Assembly: GCA_027486765.1 (NCBI GenBank)
Contig: JAIXOO010000379.1
Coordinates: 1 to 32,434, forward strand
Direction of reading: 5' to 3'
DNA length: 32,434 nucleotides
DNA from: Saprospiraceae bacterium
GTDB taxonomy: Bacteria > Bacteroidota > Bacteroidia > Chitinophagales > Saprospiraceae
The notes under the pieces were generated by a model. That model was not told the DNA's origin and made no database searches. It saw nothing but the letters and a program-made list of their open reading frames with translations. The translations under genes were made by a program, and so were the position numbers. Shown here one piece after another: positions 1-8,062 of the stretch. Position 1 is the first letter of the stretch. Each line of letters starts with the position of its first letter.

Positions 1-1332
1 GAAGGCACCGCTACCTTTAATGCCAGTTTTACGGAAGTGTTTTTCACCCGCTGCACCGGTACCAAAAAGGAAGACCAGTTTTGCAAAATCATGTACAGTG
101 TGTTTGATGGGACTTCCTGGATTGCCCCCGAGCCCTTGAGCTTCCAAACGGCAGGGGTGAACTATGGGCAACCCTGTTTGTCGCCCAATGGCAAACAGCT
201 CTATTTTTCCGCCAATCACCCCGATGGCTGGGGTGGGCACGACATTTGGATGAGTGAGCGGGTCGGCAGCGAATGGACCGAACCCAAACTCCTGCCCCGC
301 TCAGTGAATACCTTGGGCAATGAGATGTTCCCCAGCATGGATCACGATACCTTGTACTTCTCTTCAGACACCCATCCAGGTATGGGTGGACTGGATATTT
401 TCAAAACCTATCGCCTCAAAAATGGGGATTGGGCACCCGTATTCAACCTCAAGCCCCCCATCAACTCCATGGGCGACGATTTTGGCTTTTTGGTAGACTA
501 CCAGTCCAAACGTGACTCGGGTGTCACCAGCATCGGCTATTTGGCCTCAAACCGCAACGACGGGCAAGGCAATGACGACATCTACACTTTTGAGCGGCGT
601 TATGTGCCCCCTCCTCCTCCCCCACCAGTGGCTGAACGGCCTAAAGAAGAGCCCAAAGCCAGGCTGATTTTGGATGGTTTTGTACTGGAAAAAATCTTTC
701 AGGATGCCAACAATCCCAACAGCAAAGTGCTTGGCCGCAAACCCCTGCCTGAATCGAAAGTAGACATCAAAATTGGCAATAAAACGGAAACCGTGACCGT
801 AGATGCGGAAGGCCATTTCCGCATCGAGCTCTCCGAAAACCTGGATTACAACTTCCTGGCCTCGCACCAGGGTTACCTCAACAACTCAGCGAAATTCTCG
901 ACCAAAGGCATCGCCAAAGACCCCGCAAATCCCGAGCAAATATTTGAAATCGAGATCATCCTGGACAAAATCTACCTGGATAAAGAGATCCGCCTGGAAA
1001 ACATCTACTATGACCTGGACAAATGGGACATCCGTGCCGATGCCCAACCAACCTTGGATAAACTGGCCGAAACCTTAAAATTGAATCCCAAAGTCAAGAT
1101 TCAATTGTCTTCACATACGGACTGCCGGGGCACCGTTCCCTACAACGAAACCTTGTCGCAAAAACGGGCGCAATCTGCCGTCGATTACCTCATCAGTAAA
1201 GGTATTGAGGCCCAACGGCTGGAAGCTCGTGGGTATGGCGAAGGGGTGCCCGAAGCGACTTGTGCTTGCGCAACCTGTAGCGAGGATGAGCACCAGTTGA
1301 ATCGGCGGACGGCGTTTCGGGTGGTGGAGTGA
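1..1332 (+). CDS. OmpA-family protein with PD40 propeller (5' end outside window)
   Basis: The reading frame is open from base 1, so the N-terminus lies outside the window; an apparent GTG at 37 is internal. Numbering codons from base 1, PD40/WD40-like propeller blades come first (SPNGKQLYFSA, DTLYFSSD, GYLASNRNDG). A Pro-rich linker follows at about 203-209, then a carboxypeptidase-regulatory-like beta domain at about 215-320, and a C-terminal OmpA peptidoglycan-binding domain from about 325. The OmpA domain has the HTDCRG motif at 372-377 and the NETLSQKRAQSAVDYL helix. A Cys-rich loop (CACATC) precedes the final QLNRRTAFRV strand, as is usual in Bacteroidota members. Propeller, CRD and OmpA in this order match PorE-type proteins of the type IX secretion system, and also many uncharacterised paralogues. 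It probably anchors an outer-membrane or periplasmic complex to peptidoglycan. It converges on the next gene with a gap of only 4 bp. Confidence 0.9.
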   Translation, partial: EGTATFNASFTEVFFTRCTGTKKEDQFCKIMYSVFDGTSWIAPEPLSFQTAGVNYGQPCLSPNGKQLYFSANHPDGWGGHDIWMSERVGSEWTEPKLLPRSVNTLGNEMFPSMDHDTLYFSSDTHPGMGGLDIFKTYRLKNGDWAPVFNLKPPINSMGDDFGFLVDYQSKRDSGVTSIGYLASNRNDGQGNDDIYTFERRYVPPPPPPPVAERPKEEPKARLILDGFVLEKIFQDANNPNSKVLGRKPLPESKVDIKIGNKTETVTVDAEGHFRIELSENLDYNFLASHQGYLNNSAKFSTKGIAKDPANPEQIFEIEIILDKIYLDKEIRLENIYYDLDKWDIRADAQPTLDKLAETLKLNPKVKIQLSSHTDCRGTVPYNETLSQKRAQSAVDYLISKGIEAQRLEARGYGEGVPEATCACATCSEDEHQLNRRTAFRVVE

Positions 1333-1336
1333 GGTC

Positions 1337-2395
1337 CTATTTTAAACGATACCGCCTCACTAGTTTTTGAGCTCTTTTATGGTAAAGAGATGCTTCGTCA
1401 TTGGCAATGGCTTTAATGCGTTGTTTGCCTTGCTCAGGATTTGTCTTGAGCTCGGTGACGGCTAAAAACCATTTGGTGCTTTCAAAAAACTTCGATTTGG
1501 GTCGCTGCATGAGCAGTTGAAATGCTTTTTCAGCCCTTTGATAATCACCTTTGTGCAAACTGGCGATGCCAAGGTAAAATTGGCCAGTGTTGTCCTTGGG
1601 AAATTCAGCTACATAACTTTTCAAGTCCTGATAAGCGGTGTCGAACGACCCTTTCTTGTAGTATTCCAGTGCATCGTCAAGCGCGACTGCCTGATAGACC
1701 ATGTCCTCTTCACCTGGCCCACCCATCTCTAAAAGGGATTTTTGAACACCATCCAATAACGCTCCTTCCGGCAGGCTTATGTTTTGGGCAAAGATTCCAA
1801 TGTCCACGGATGGATTGTGAAGAAGCGACCAAAGGCCATAGCCCATGGCCAGGATAATGCTGGCGGCTGCGAGACGGTACATCAATTTCAGGGGCTTTAT
1901 ACGCGGCTCAGGGGGCGACAGCACAGTCGTAGGATTAGAGTCAATTTCTTCTTCAAACACTACTTCCTCTTCAAAATTTGCTTCGACGTTGGCCAAAATT
2001 GACCTGATCTCGCTTTCCTCCTGAAATCCTTGCAGCCCTTTGATCAAGGCTTCAAACTCCTCAATCTGTCGGGCAAAAGTCGGGTCTTCCGCACGCCTTT
2101 TTTCAAAAATGGGAATAAGCTCAGGAGAAAGTGTTCCTAAATGGTATTGTTCAATGCTTTGCTCGTCTAAGAAAAAACCTTCTGCTTCTAATTTGGCGGA
2201 AAGACTGGTCAGCACTTGTTGGGTATGGAATTGTTGGACTCCCGCGTAAAGTTCTTGAAAAGCTTGGACTTCCGCTTGCAGCCAAGCTTCGTTTTGCAAC
2301 CGTATTTCAAAGGAAGCCAAGGCTTCATCATCTAAATTGCCTAATAGGTAAGCCTCAATGAGCAAATATTCTTCTTGGGTTAATTGATGGTCCAT
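1337..2395 (-). CDS. Membrane anti-sigma-factor-like protein with TPR repeats
   Basis: 352 residues, starting 12 bp after the ECF sigma gene on the same strand, which suggests a sigma/regulator pair in one operon. The N-terminal cytoplasmic part contains two related segments, EEYLLIEAYLLGNLDDEAL near residue 8 and EQSIEQYHLGTLSPELIPIF near 79. Each is followed by a charged helix with an FExR or FEKR motif, so it looks like an internal duplication of an anti-sigma-type helical domain. An acidic linker and one transmembrane segment follow at about 173-191 (YRLAAASIILAMGYGLWSLL). The C-terminal half has TPR-like helices (ALEYYKKGSFDTAYQDL, GQFYLGIASLHKGDYQRAEKAF). No Cys/His zinc site of the classical ZAS type is visible. 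The role as anti-sigma factor is inferred from position and topology; the TPR part may sense an extracytoplasmic partner. Confidence 0.75.
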   Translation of the reverse strand: MDHQLTQEEYLLIEAYLLGNLDDEALASFEIRLQNEAWLQAEVQAFQELYAGVQQFHTQQVLTSLSAKLEAEGFFLDEQSIEQYHLGTLSPELIPIFEKRRAEDPTFARQIEEFEALIKGLQGFQEESEIRSILANVEANFEEEVVFEEEIDSNPTTVLSPPEPRIKPLKLMYRLAAASIILAMGYGLWSLLHNPSVDIGIFAQNISLPEGALLDGVQKSLLEMGGPGEEDMVYQAVALDDALEYYKKGSFDTAYQDLKSYVAEFPKDNTGQFYLGIASLHKGDYQRAEKAFQLLMQRPKSKFFESTKWFLAVTELKTNPEQGKQRIKAIANDEASLYHKRAQKLVRRYRLK

Positions 2396-2407
2396 TTTAT
2401 TATAAAT

Positions 2408-2983
2408 TTATAGTAATGGGTTATTGGCACAAATTCTAAGGTCCTGCATGCATCTAAACCTACGTACTCTCACATAGCCCAGCTCCCAGCCAAAAACCTT
2501 AGCAATTTCCTGGTCGCTTTTGCGCTCGATGTAAGTCATCAAAATTACTTTTTGGCAGATTTCTCCAATGGTCTTCATACATTCTTTGTAAATTTTTACG
2601 TGGTCGATAATGGGTTCTTCTAGTATAGGAACCAGCTCTTCTGAGGCATGGTCTTTTAGGGTATCTTCTATATCCAATATTCTGATTTTTTTTCCCGCAC
2701 GCCTGTGATTGAACCACTTGTACCTAAAAATGGTGATCAAAAACGTGGAAACTTTGGCTTTTTTGTCGGCTAAAAATTTGTTGAACTTTGCTTCATCCAA
2801 TAAAACCATAATGGCCTCCTGGAAAAAATCTTTTGCTTCGTCTTCCGTTCCGCCATTCATTAGGATGAAATGTTTACATACATGAAAGCATTGAATGTAA
2901 AGGCATTCAAAGGCTTCTTCTGAGCGTGCCTGTAAGCCGATGATTAATTCATCTTCGCTTAGTTTGCATTTTTCGTGGGCCAT
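2408..2983 (-). CDS. ECF-type RNA polymerase sigma factor
   Basis: 191 residues, the usual length for extracytoplasmic-function sigma-70 factors. Region 2 is seen at about residues 20-95: ARSEEAFECLYIQCF, then GTEDEAKDFFQEAIMVLLD in the place of the region 2.2 core-binding helix, then STFLITIFRYKWFNHRR in 2.3/2.4. Region 4 is at about 130-185, with the helix-turn-helix SDQEIAKVFGWELGYVRVRR that would contact the -35 element. It is transcribed together with the downstream membrane anti-sigma-like gene, which would be expected to hold it inactive until a signal arrives. The target regulon cannot be read from the sequence. Confidence 0.88.
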   Translation of the reverse strand: MAHEKCKLSEDELIIGLQARSEEAFECLYIQCFHVCKHFILMNGGTEDEAKDFFQEAIMVLLDEAKFNKFLADKKAKVSTFLITIFRYKWFNHRRAGKKIRILDIEDTLKDHASEELVPILEEPIIDHVKIYKECMKTIGEICQKVILMTYIERKSDQEIAKVFGWELGYVRVRRFRCMQDLRICANNPLL

Positions 2984-3312
2984 AATTGTGGTATTTGATA
3001 ATTTATTGTGACTGAAAGTAGGAATAAGTTTTTAATTGTGATTATTCAAAGTACTTTTTTTCTGGTCATTGTTTACAAGTGCTTGGGGGTTGAGTGGGGT
3101 TTTATTTGTTATAGTAGTTAATGTCTGAAGATGTCATGGGTTATCACGGAGAATGAAAGAGAATTTTTGGGAATTTTGTCTCGTCCTAAAATCAACTTAC
3201 ACGTAAAAGGCTTGTATTAAAATAGGTTTACATCCACCAAATATTTTAATTTTTTAGTTTTAAAATAAAAAACAAAACACAATTACTTTATCTTAGTGGA
3301 AAATTTTCCACG
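2984..3312. other. Divergent intergenic region, sigma operon / Rpn cassette
   Basis: 329 bp between the leftward sigma gene and the rightward nuclease gene. It is AT-rich, especially 3220-3295, and has no convincing ORF. It must hold both promoters. TAnnTTTG-like sequences occur (for example TAGTTTTA near 3255), but none is a full match with a well-spaced TTTG. The clearest element is the palindrome at 3296-3311. Confidence 0.6.
3296..3311. promoter_or_regulatory. 16-bp perfect palindrome abutting the Rpn start codon
   Basis: GTGGAAAATTTTCCAC is a perfect 16-bp inverted repeat that ends one base before the ATG at 3313. It lies where a ribosome binding site would be, and no purine-rich Shine-Dalgarno sequence is present. 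It could be an operator for autoregulation of the cassette or an RNA hairpin over the start codon. The symmetry is seen directly; the function is inferred. Confidence 0.5.
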
Positions 3313-4284
3313 ATGCCTAAAAAACCCTCAAAACCGCACGACGAATTTTTTAAAGCCACCTTCGGGCGCCTGGATATTGCATTGGAATATCTACAACAAA
3401 TGTTGCCCAAGGATATTCAGCACAATCTGAATTTAGGTGCTTTGGAACGAATCAATGGGTCATTCGTTTCTCCGCAGTTGAAGGAGTATTTTTCGGATGT
3501 GGTGTATCAATGCCCAATTGTTGGGCTTAAGAAGCAGGCTTTTTTAACTTTTATCCTTGAGCATAAAAGCGATGTTGTACCGCATCCTCACTTTCAACTA
3601 CTTCGTTACATGTTGGATACCTGGGAAGATCAACTTAAAAACAAAAAAGCCCTGACTCCCATTATCCCCATTGTGTTGTATCAGGGAAAGGAAAAATGGA
3701 TAAAACGCGATTTGTATGCTTACTTTGATAAAAAACTGCCAGCCAGTTTTCGCCCATTTTGCCCCAATTTTGATTACTTTTTAACTGATGTACAAACCTT
3801 AAGTGATGAACAGATTTTGGAACTAAACAAAGGGCTGCTGATCAACACGCTACTGATGATGAAGCACATTTGGGAGCCAGAGTTTGTGCTCAAGAATCCC
3901 GATCTGATCTTCGTTCATATAGAGGATGATCAGTATTCTGATTTTCAAATTTCCATTCTTGCATATTTTTTCAGAAATGCCGATATTGCAGAAGAAAAAG
4001 TGCAAACATTCATCAAAGCTTTGCCAATAGCCATAAACAAAAATGCCATGAGTACTTACGATATGATTGTTGAAAAAGGGGTTGCAAAAGGAATTGAACT
4101 AGGGCGAGAAGAGGGCCAAAAAGAAATGCTCCTACAGCTTACGCGAGAAATGCTGCTCAAGGGCTTTGATTACAACATTATCATTGATATTCTGCACGTA
4201 GAATCCGAGTTTATTGACACGGTTAGAGAGGCCTTGTTACTAGAACAAGAGGGGCTTTCTTCTGAAGATGCTAGCAATGATTAA
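3313..4284 (+). CDS. Rpn-family recombination-promoting nuclease / Transposase_31 (PD-(D/E)XK)
   Basis: 323 residues. The N-terminus KPHDEFFKATFGR is the hallmark of the Rpn/YhgA-like (PF04754) family. Catalytic-type residues of the PD-(D/E)XK fold are visible as D62 (FSDVVYQ) and E83-x-K85 (ILEHKSD). They are followed by the family's PHPHFQLLRYMLDTWEDQ helix and the PIIPIVLYQGKEKW strand. The C-terminus is helical and charged (GIELGREEGQKEMLLQLTREMLLKGFD). Known E. coli Rpn proteins are DNA nucleases that promote RecA-independent recombination. Rpn genes are often scattered as multicopy solo genes, but this one overlaps a xisI gene, which suggests a functional pair. No transposon ends were found, so 'transposase' should not be taken literally. 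Confidence 0.88.
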   Translation: MPKKPSKPHDEFFKATFGRLDIALEYLQQMLPKDIQHNLNLGALERINGSFVSPQLKEYFSDVVYQCPIVGLKKQAFLTFILEHKSDVVPHPHFQLLRYMLDTWEDQLKNKKALTPIIPIVLYQGKEKWIKRDLYAYFDKKLPASFRPFCPNFDYFLTDVQTLSDEQILELNKGLLINTLLMMKHIWEPEFVLKNPDLIFVHIEDDQYSDFQISILAYFFRNADIAEEKVQTFIKALPIAINKNAMSTYDMIVEKGVAKGIELGREEGQKEMLLQLTREMLLKGFDYNIIIDILHVESEFIDTVREALLLEQEGLSSEDASND

Positions 4285-4606
4285 TCCTCAGATAACAGTA
4301 CTCGAACTAGTAGCGCGTTTGGCCAAGGTTGATTCAAACGAGCAAGCAGATGCCACCATCAAAATTATCGATGAGCCAGGGGGGCACTACCTCCTGTTCA
4401 ACAACACCTGGAAAGATGGCCGAAGATATTACGGTTGTTTTTTACACATTGATTTATCAGCCGATAGCAAGATTTGGATTCAGCATGACGGCACAGACAT
4501 AAATGTAGCTGAACAATTAATGGAGGCGGGGATTGCGAAAGAGGAAATTGTTTTGGGTTTTCAGCCACCTTCGGTGAGGGTGGTGTTAGGGTTTGGAGTG
4601 GGGTAG
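4268..4606 (+). CDS. xisI: XisI-family protein (fdxN element excision controlling factor)
   Basis: 112 residues from ATG 4268. An in-frame ATG at 4277 overlaps the upstream stop codon by 8 bases and is an equally likely, translationally coupled start. The protein matches XisI over nearly its whole length: HYLLFNNTWKDGRRYYGCFLHIDL, KIWIQHDGTD, VAEQLMEAGIAKEEIVLGFQPP and the final GFGVG are family hallmarks (HYQL.NVGW...R.HGC.IHIDI, KIWIQ.DGTE, L...GVPKEDIVLGFHPP..R..TGFAV). In Anabaena, XisI acts with XisH and the recombinase XisF in excision of the fdxN element. XisI genes are usually overlapped by xisH, which is absent here; the Rpn nuclease gene holds that place. The biochemical role of XisI is unknown to me. 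Confidence 0.88.
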   Translation: MLAMINPQITVLELVARLAKVDSNEQADATIKIIDEPGGHYLLFNNTWKDGRRYYGCFLHIDLSADSKIWIQHDGTDINVAEQLMEAGIAKEEIVLGFQPPSVRVVLGFGVG

Positions 4607-4646
4607 AATACCTAATTCTTAAAATCAAAACTATTAATTTTAAGTA

Positions 4647-6284
4647 ATGGAACTGAAAGGATTTGGGATAAAAAATTATAGAAGCTTTGATGAAAATGGA
4701 GTTTTTATAGATTCGATTAAAAAAATCAACATTTTCATTGGTAAGAACAACTCGGGAAAATCAAATGTGCTTCGCTTTCTAAAAAAGGCTCAAGAAGTAG
4801 CACTCAAAACCAAAAAAAGATCTTATCCCCTAAATGATGAATTTAGAAGAAATGGAAAAAGTCCATCTATAACTTTTATTTTTAGTTCTGAAGATCTTAT
4901 TGAGAAAGCAGACATAAAACATACGCAAATCACAATTGAAGTACCTTTAGAACGTTTTGAATCCATTTTTAATAGTTCATTGTTTGCAAGTCACACAAAT
5001 AGTGAATTAGTATCGTTTAAACATCAAGATTTGTTGTCAAAAAGTGAAATATTATCGATTAAAGATGCAATAGTACGAAAAGGAAACAATTTTTTCAAAC
5101 CATTGACTAAGATAGAATACATTCCTCAATTCAGGCAAATCATTGAAACTAATCATGCAGATGAGGCAACCCCATTAGATTTCAATGGAAATGACATTAT
5201 CCACCTAATGTTCAAAATGCAGAACCCAGACATCGGGCATGAAGCAGATCGAATAAAATTTGATAATGTACAGGAATTTGTTCGCGAGCTCTTAAAAAAT
5301 GATGAACTGAAAATAGAAATCCCCAATACAAAAGATAAAATAATAGTTGAGATAAACGAAGCAAGGCTCCCATTGTCGCACCTAGGTACAGGAATCCATC
5401 AACTCATTATTTTGTGCTGTGCGTTGGAAATATACACGGATACAATCTTTTGCATAGAAGAGCCTGAAATACACTTGCACCCAGAATTACAACGAAAATT
5501 TCTGGACCTCCTTAAACGCACTGACAATACATACTTTATCACCACCCACTCCAATGTATTTCTCGATTACGATGAAGATATTTCTGTGTATCACGTTACT
5601 CATGACGGTAAAAAGTCCAGTGTAACAAACATCGATAGCTCGAAGAAGAACCATGATATTCTGGATGATCTGGGCTACAAAAATAGTGATATTCTTCAAG
5701 CAAATGGAATTATTTGGGTAGAAGGCCCAAGTGACAGGGTTTTCATTAACCAATGGCTTAGTTTGAAAAGGCCTGATTTGGAAGAAGGTCTCCATTATTC
5801 AATTTTATTTTACGGAGGTCGGCTGCTCTCAAATTTATCCTATTCACTAGAGTTAATTGATAGGAATCTCATTCCTCTGCTAAAGATCAATCGGAATGCA
5901 TACGTAGTCATCGATAAAGATGGTAAAAAGATCAGTGATAAGTTAAACGCGACCAAGGAAAGGATTAAAAAAGAAATTGGGGATAACAAATGCTGGATCA
6001 CCAAAGGTCGAGAAATTGAAAACTATTTATCAGAATCAACCATCAAACAATGGTTAAGGAAAAAAAACGGGGTAGAAATTCCATTCGAGTACTCACCTCA
6101 GGAAAAAATTGAGGACTCTATTAAAAAGGCCAATACTTCCAGCAAGTCCATAAAATATGAAGAAAATAAGAATGTATTTTCAAAAGAAATTATACATTTT
6201 ATTGAAAAAGATGCATTTTCGACTCTAGACTTAGGAGAAAAAGTGGATGAAATTATTGCCTGGATTGACAAATGGAATACTTAA
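4647..6284 (+). CDS. OLD-like AAA ATPase with C-terminal TOPRIM domain
   Basis: 545 residues, 40 bp downstream of xisI and on the same strand. The N-terminal ABC/SMC-type ATPase has Walker A GKNNSGKS at 32-39, an LSHLGTGIHQL signature-like segment near 247, Walker B IFCIEEPEIHLHPELQ with E271/E272, and the H-loop FITTHSN. The TOPRIM half has the acidic E359 (WVEGPSDR) and D423-x-D425 (VIDKDGKK), then GREIENYL. This is the architecture of OLD (overcoming lysogenization defect) nucleases, which act in phage exclusion and nucleic-acid cleavage. No UvrD-like helicase gene is adjacent, so it resembles stand-alone class 1 OLD rather than a GajA/GajB pair. The gene is clearly more AT-rich than the metabolic genes on either side, which supports horizontal acquisition. 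Target and trigger are unknown. Confidence 0.87.
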   Translation: MELKGFGIKNYRSFDENGVFIDSIKKINIFIGKNNSGKSNVLRFLKKAQEVALKTKKRSYPLNDEFRRNGKSPSITFIFSSEDLIEKADIKHTQITIEVPLERFESIFNSSLFASHTNSELVSFKHQDLLSKSEILSIKDAIVRKGNNFFKPLTKIEYIPQFRQIIETNHADEATPLDFNGNDIIHLMFKMQNPDIGHEADRIKFDNVQEFVRELLKNDELKIEIPNTKDKIIVEINEARLPLSHLGTGIHQLIILCCALEIYTDTIFCIEEPEIHLHPELQRKFLDLLKRTDNTYFITTHSNVFLDYDEDISVYHVTHDGKKSSVTNIDSSKKNHDILDDLGYKNSDILQANGIIWVEGPSDRVFINQWLSLKRPDLEEGLHYSILFYGGRLLSNLSYSLELIDRNLIPLLKINRNAYVVIDKDGKKISDKLNATKERIKKEIGDNKCWITKGREIENYLSESTIKQWLRKKNGVEIPFEYSPQEKIEDSIKKANTSSKSIKYEENKNVFSKEIIHFIEKDAFSTLDLGEKVDEIIAWIDKWNT

Positions 6285-6501
6285 CCCCTTTTGTTCAAGA
6301 CAATTACACTGGTATTACGAAGACTGAAGCCGAGCTGCGCATTCTAATGATGTTCAATCGTGGGTAAAATCCCAACTAAACCACCACCCGAGTTTTAAAC
6401 CCTCCATTTTCATCCGCCCCTTCTTTCTTATCGCCAGAATTTTTCCTACTTTGTCCAGACAATTGATCGCAATTCATTTCTGGTTTCAATCCTACACCTA
6501 C

Positions 6502-7872
6502 ATGGAAAGTTTCAACATCAATCGCCGCCGTTTTTTAAAAGGTGCTACTGCTGCCTTAGCGCTCAACACGCTGGGCTTATATGGCATCGACCTGATCAAT
6601 CCCCTCGCCCCGCTACGGGTCGCCTTGATTGGCACGGGTTGGTACGGAAAAAGTGATTTATTCCGCCTGATTCAGGTCGTACCCGTAGAGGTAATCGCCC
6701 TTTGTGACGTGGATAAAAATATGCTAAACGCCGCCGGGCAACTGGTGAGCCAACGCCAAAAATCGGGCAAAGTCCCCAAATTGTACAACGATTATCGGAA
6801 GTTGCTGGCTGAAAACCAGCTCGACATCGTGCTCATTGGCACCCCCGACCATTGGCATGCCCTCCAAACCATCGAGGCGGTAAAAGCTGGGGTGAATGTA
6901 TACGTACAAAAACCGATCAGTGTAGATGTTATTGAAGGGGAAGCCATGCTGGCCGCTGCTCGGAAATACAACAAGGTAGTGCAAGTGGGTACCCAACGCA
7001 AAAGTACGCCCCACCTGATCGATGCCAAAACCAACATTGTCGACGCTGGCCTGCTCGGCAAGGTATCCCACGTAGAAATGTGCTGCTATTTCCACATGCG
7101 CAACAACGGAAATCCACCCGTACAACCTGTGCCCGACTTCTTGGATTACGAAATGTGGACCGGCCCCGCGCCAATGCGCCCGTATGACGGCCTACCCCAC
7201 ATCCGCTGGTGGCGTACCTTCAAGGAATACGGCAATGGCATCATGGGCGATATGTGTGTGCATATGCTGGACACCGTGCGCTGGATGCTCAAACTAGGCT
7301 GGCCAAACTCCGTTGAATCCAGCGGTGGAATTCTGGTACAAAAAGAGGGCAAATCCAACATCCCCGATACCCAAACCGCCATTTTCAAATTTGATGAACT
7401 CGACTGCGTTTGGCAACACCGCAGCTGGGGCACACCACCCAATCCCGACTACCCCTGGTCATTCACGCTTTATGGGGAAAAAGGCACGCTGATCGCCAGT
7501 ACCATGCGTTATGACTTCATTCCGGTAGGTGATGGCAAAGAAAAAATCCGCAAAGATGTGGTGTACGAAAAGGAAAAATACCCGGAAGATCTGACCGAAG
7601 AGCGCATCGAATTGAATGCTGCTCCTGCTACCCGCCTGCACATGCTCAATTTCCTGGAAGCCATCGACAAAAAAAGCCGCCCTGTAGCGGACATTGAAGA
7701 AGGGCATATTTCTACAGCATCTTGTATCCTGGCCAATATTGCGATGGAAACTGGGCGAAAACTGACCTACGATCCCAAAAAGCGGGTTGTGGTGGGGGAT
7801 AAAGAAGCTACCACATTGTTGCAGCGGCCGTACCGGAAGCCGTGGGTGCATCCTGATCCGACGAAGGTGTAG
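6502..7872 (+). CDS. Gfo/Idh/MocA-family oxidoreductase, Tat-exported
   Basis: 456 residues from ATG 6502; the in-frame TTG at 6451 would add 17 residues before the signal and is unlikely. The N-terminus carries a twin-arginine signal (NINRRRFLKGATAALALNTLG). The Rossmann domain follows with VALIGTGWYG, ALCDVD and LIGTPDHWHALQTIEAVKAG; the catalytic lysine sits in the QKP form of the EKP motif. The C-terminal alpha/beta domain has the NGIMGDMCVHMLDTVRWML segment typical of exported family members. It probably performs NAD(P)-dependent oxidation or reduction of a sugar or glycoside in the periplasm. The substrate cannot be assigned. It stands alone, 217 bp downstream of the OLD-like gene, and faces a large palindrome at its 3' end. 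Confidence 0.9.
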   Translation: MESFNINRRRFLKGATAALALNTLGLYGIDLINPLAPLRVALIGTGWYGKSDLFRLIQVVPVEVIALCDVDKNMLNAAGQLVSQRQKSGKVPKLYNDYRKLLAENQLDIVLIGTPDHWHALQTIEAVKAGVNVYVQKPISVDVIEGEAMLAAARKYNKVVQVGTQRKSTPHLIDAKTNIVDAGLLGKVSHVEMCCYFHMRNNGNPPVQPVPDFLDYEMWTGPAPMRPYDGLPHIRWWRTFKEYGNGIMGDMCVHMLDTVRWMLKLGWPNSVESSGGILVQKEGKSNIPDTQTAIFKFDELDCVWQHRSWGTPPNPDYPWSFTLYGEKGTLIASTMRYDFIPVGDGKEKIRKDVVYEKEKYPEDLTEERIELNAAPATRLHMLNFLEAIDKKSRPVADIEEGHISTASCILANIAMETGRKLTYDPKKRVVVGDKEATTLLQRPYRKPWVHPDPTKV

Positions 7873-7917
7873 TTGACTTTATATAATTTGATTATCAAGT
7901 AATTGGTTGTTTTTTTT

Positions 7918-8052
7918 GAGTTACGAGTTCCGAATACATGACTTACGAGTTTTGAAGTGGGCTACCGCAGCGGCTTAGACCAAGGCTATGTCAAATTTTC
8001 TGCGGTAGCCCACTTCAAAACTCGTAAGTCATGTATTCGGAACTCGTAACTC
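7918..8052. repeat. Palindromic element 1: 53-bp perfect arms, shared GCTACCGC core
   Basis: Arms at 7918-7970 and 8000-8052 are perfectly complementary over 53 bp, around a 29-bp loop. The inner end of the stem is GCTACCGCAG/CTGCGGTAGC, also found in the palindromes at 14809-14924 and 16101-16216. The outer arm is locus-specific and contains TTACGAGTT twice. It lies between convergent genes (stops at 7872 and 8063), so here it could act as a bidirectional terminator, but there is no run of T after it. Confidence 0.92.
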
Positions 8053-8062
8053 GTAAAGGACC

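Noticed and set aside
3313-4284. Calling the Rpn gene a transposon
   Set aside because: No inverted terminal repeats, target duplications or DDE motif are present; the family fold is a PD-(D/E)XK nuclease.
6901-6930. QKP instead of EKP in the Gfo/Idh/MocA protein
   Set aside because: The catalytic lysine is kept, and the QKP form is, as I recall, usual in exported Bacteroidota members.
7918-8052. Interpretation of the GCTACCGC palindromes simply as transcription terminators
   Set aside because: Only one of the three lies between convergent genes. One is inside the metX leader, where termination would abolish expression, and none is followed by a T-run.
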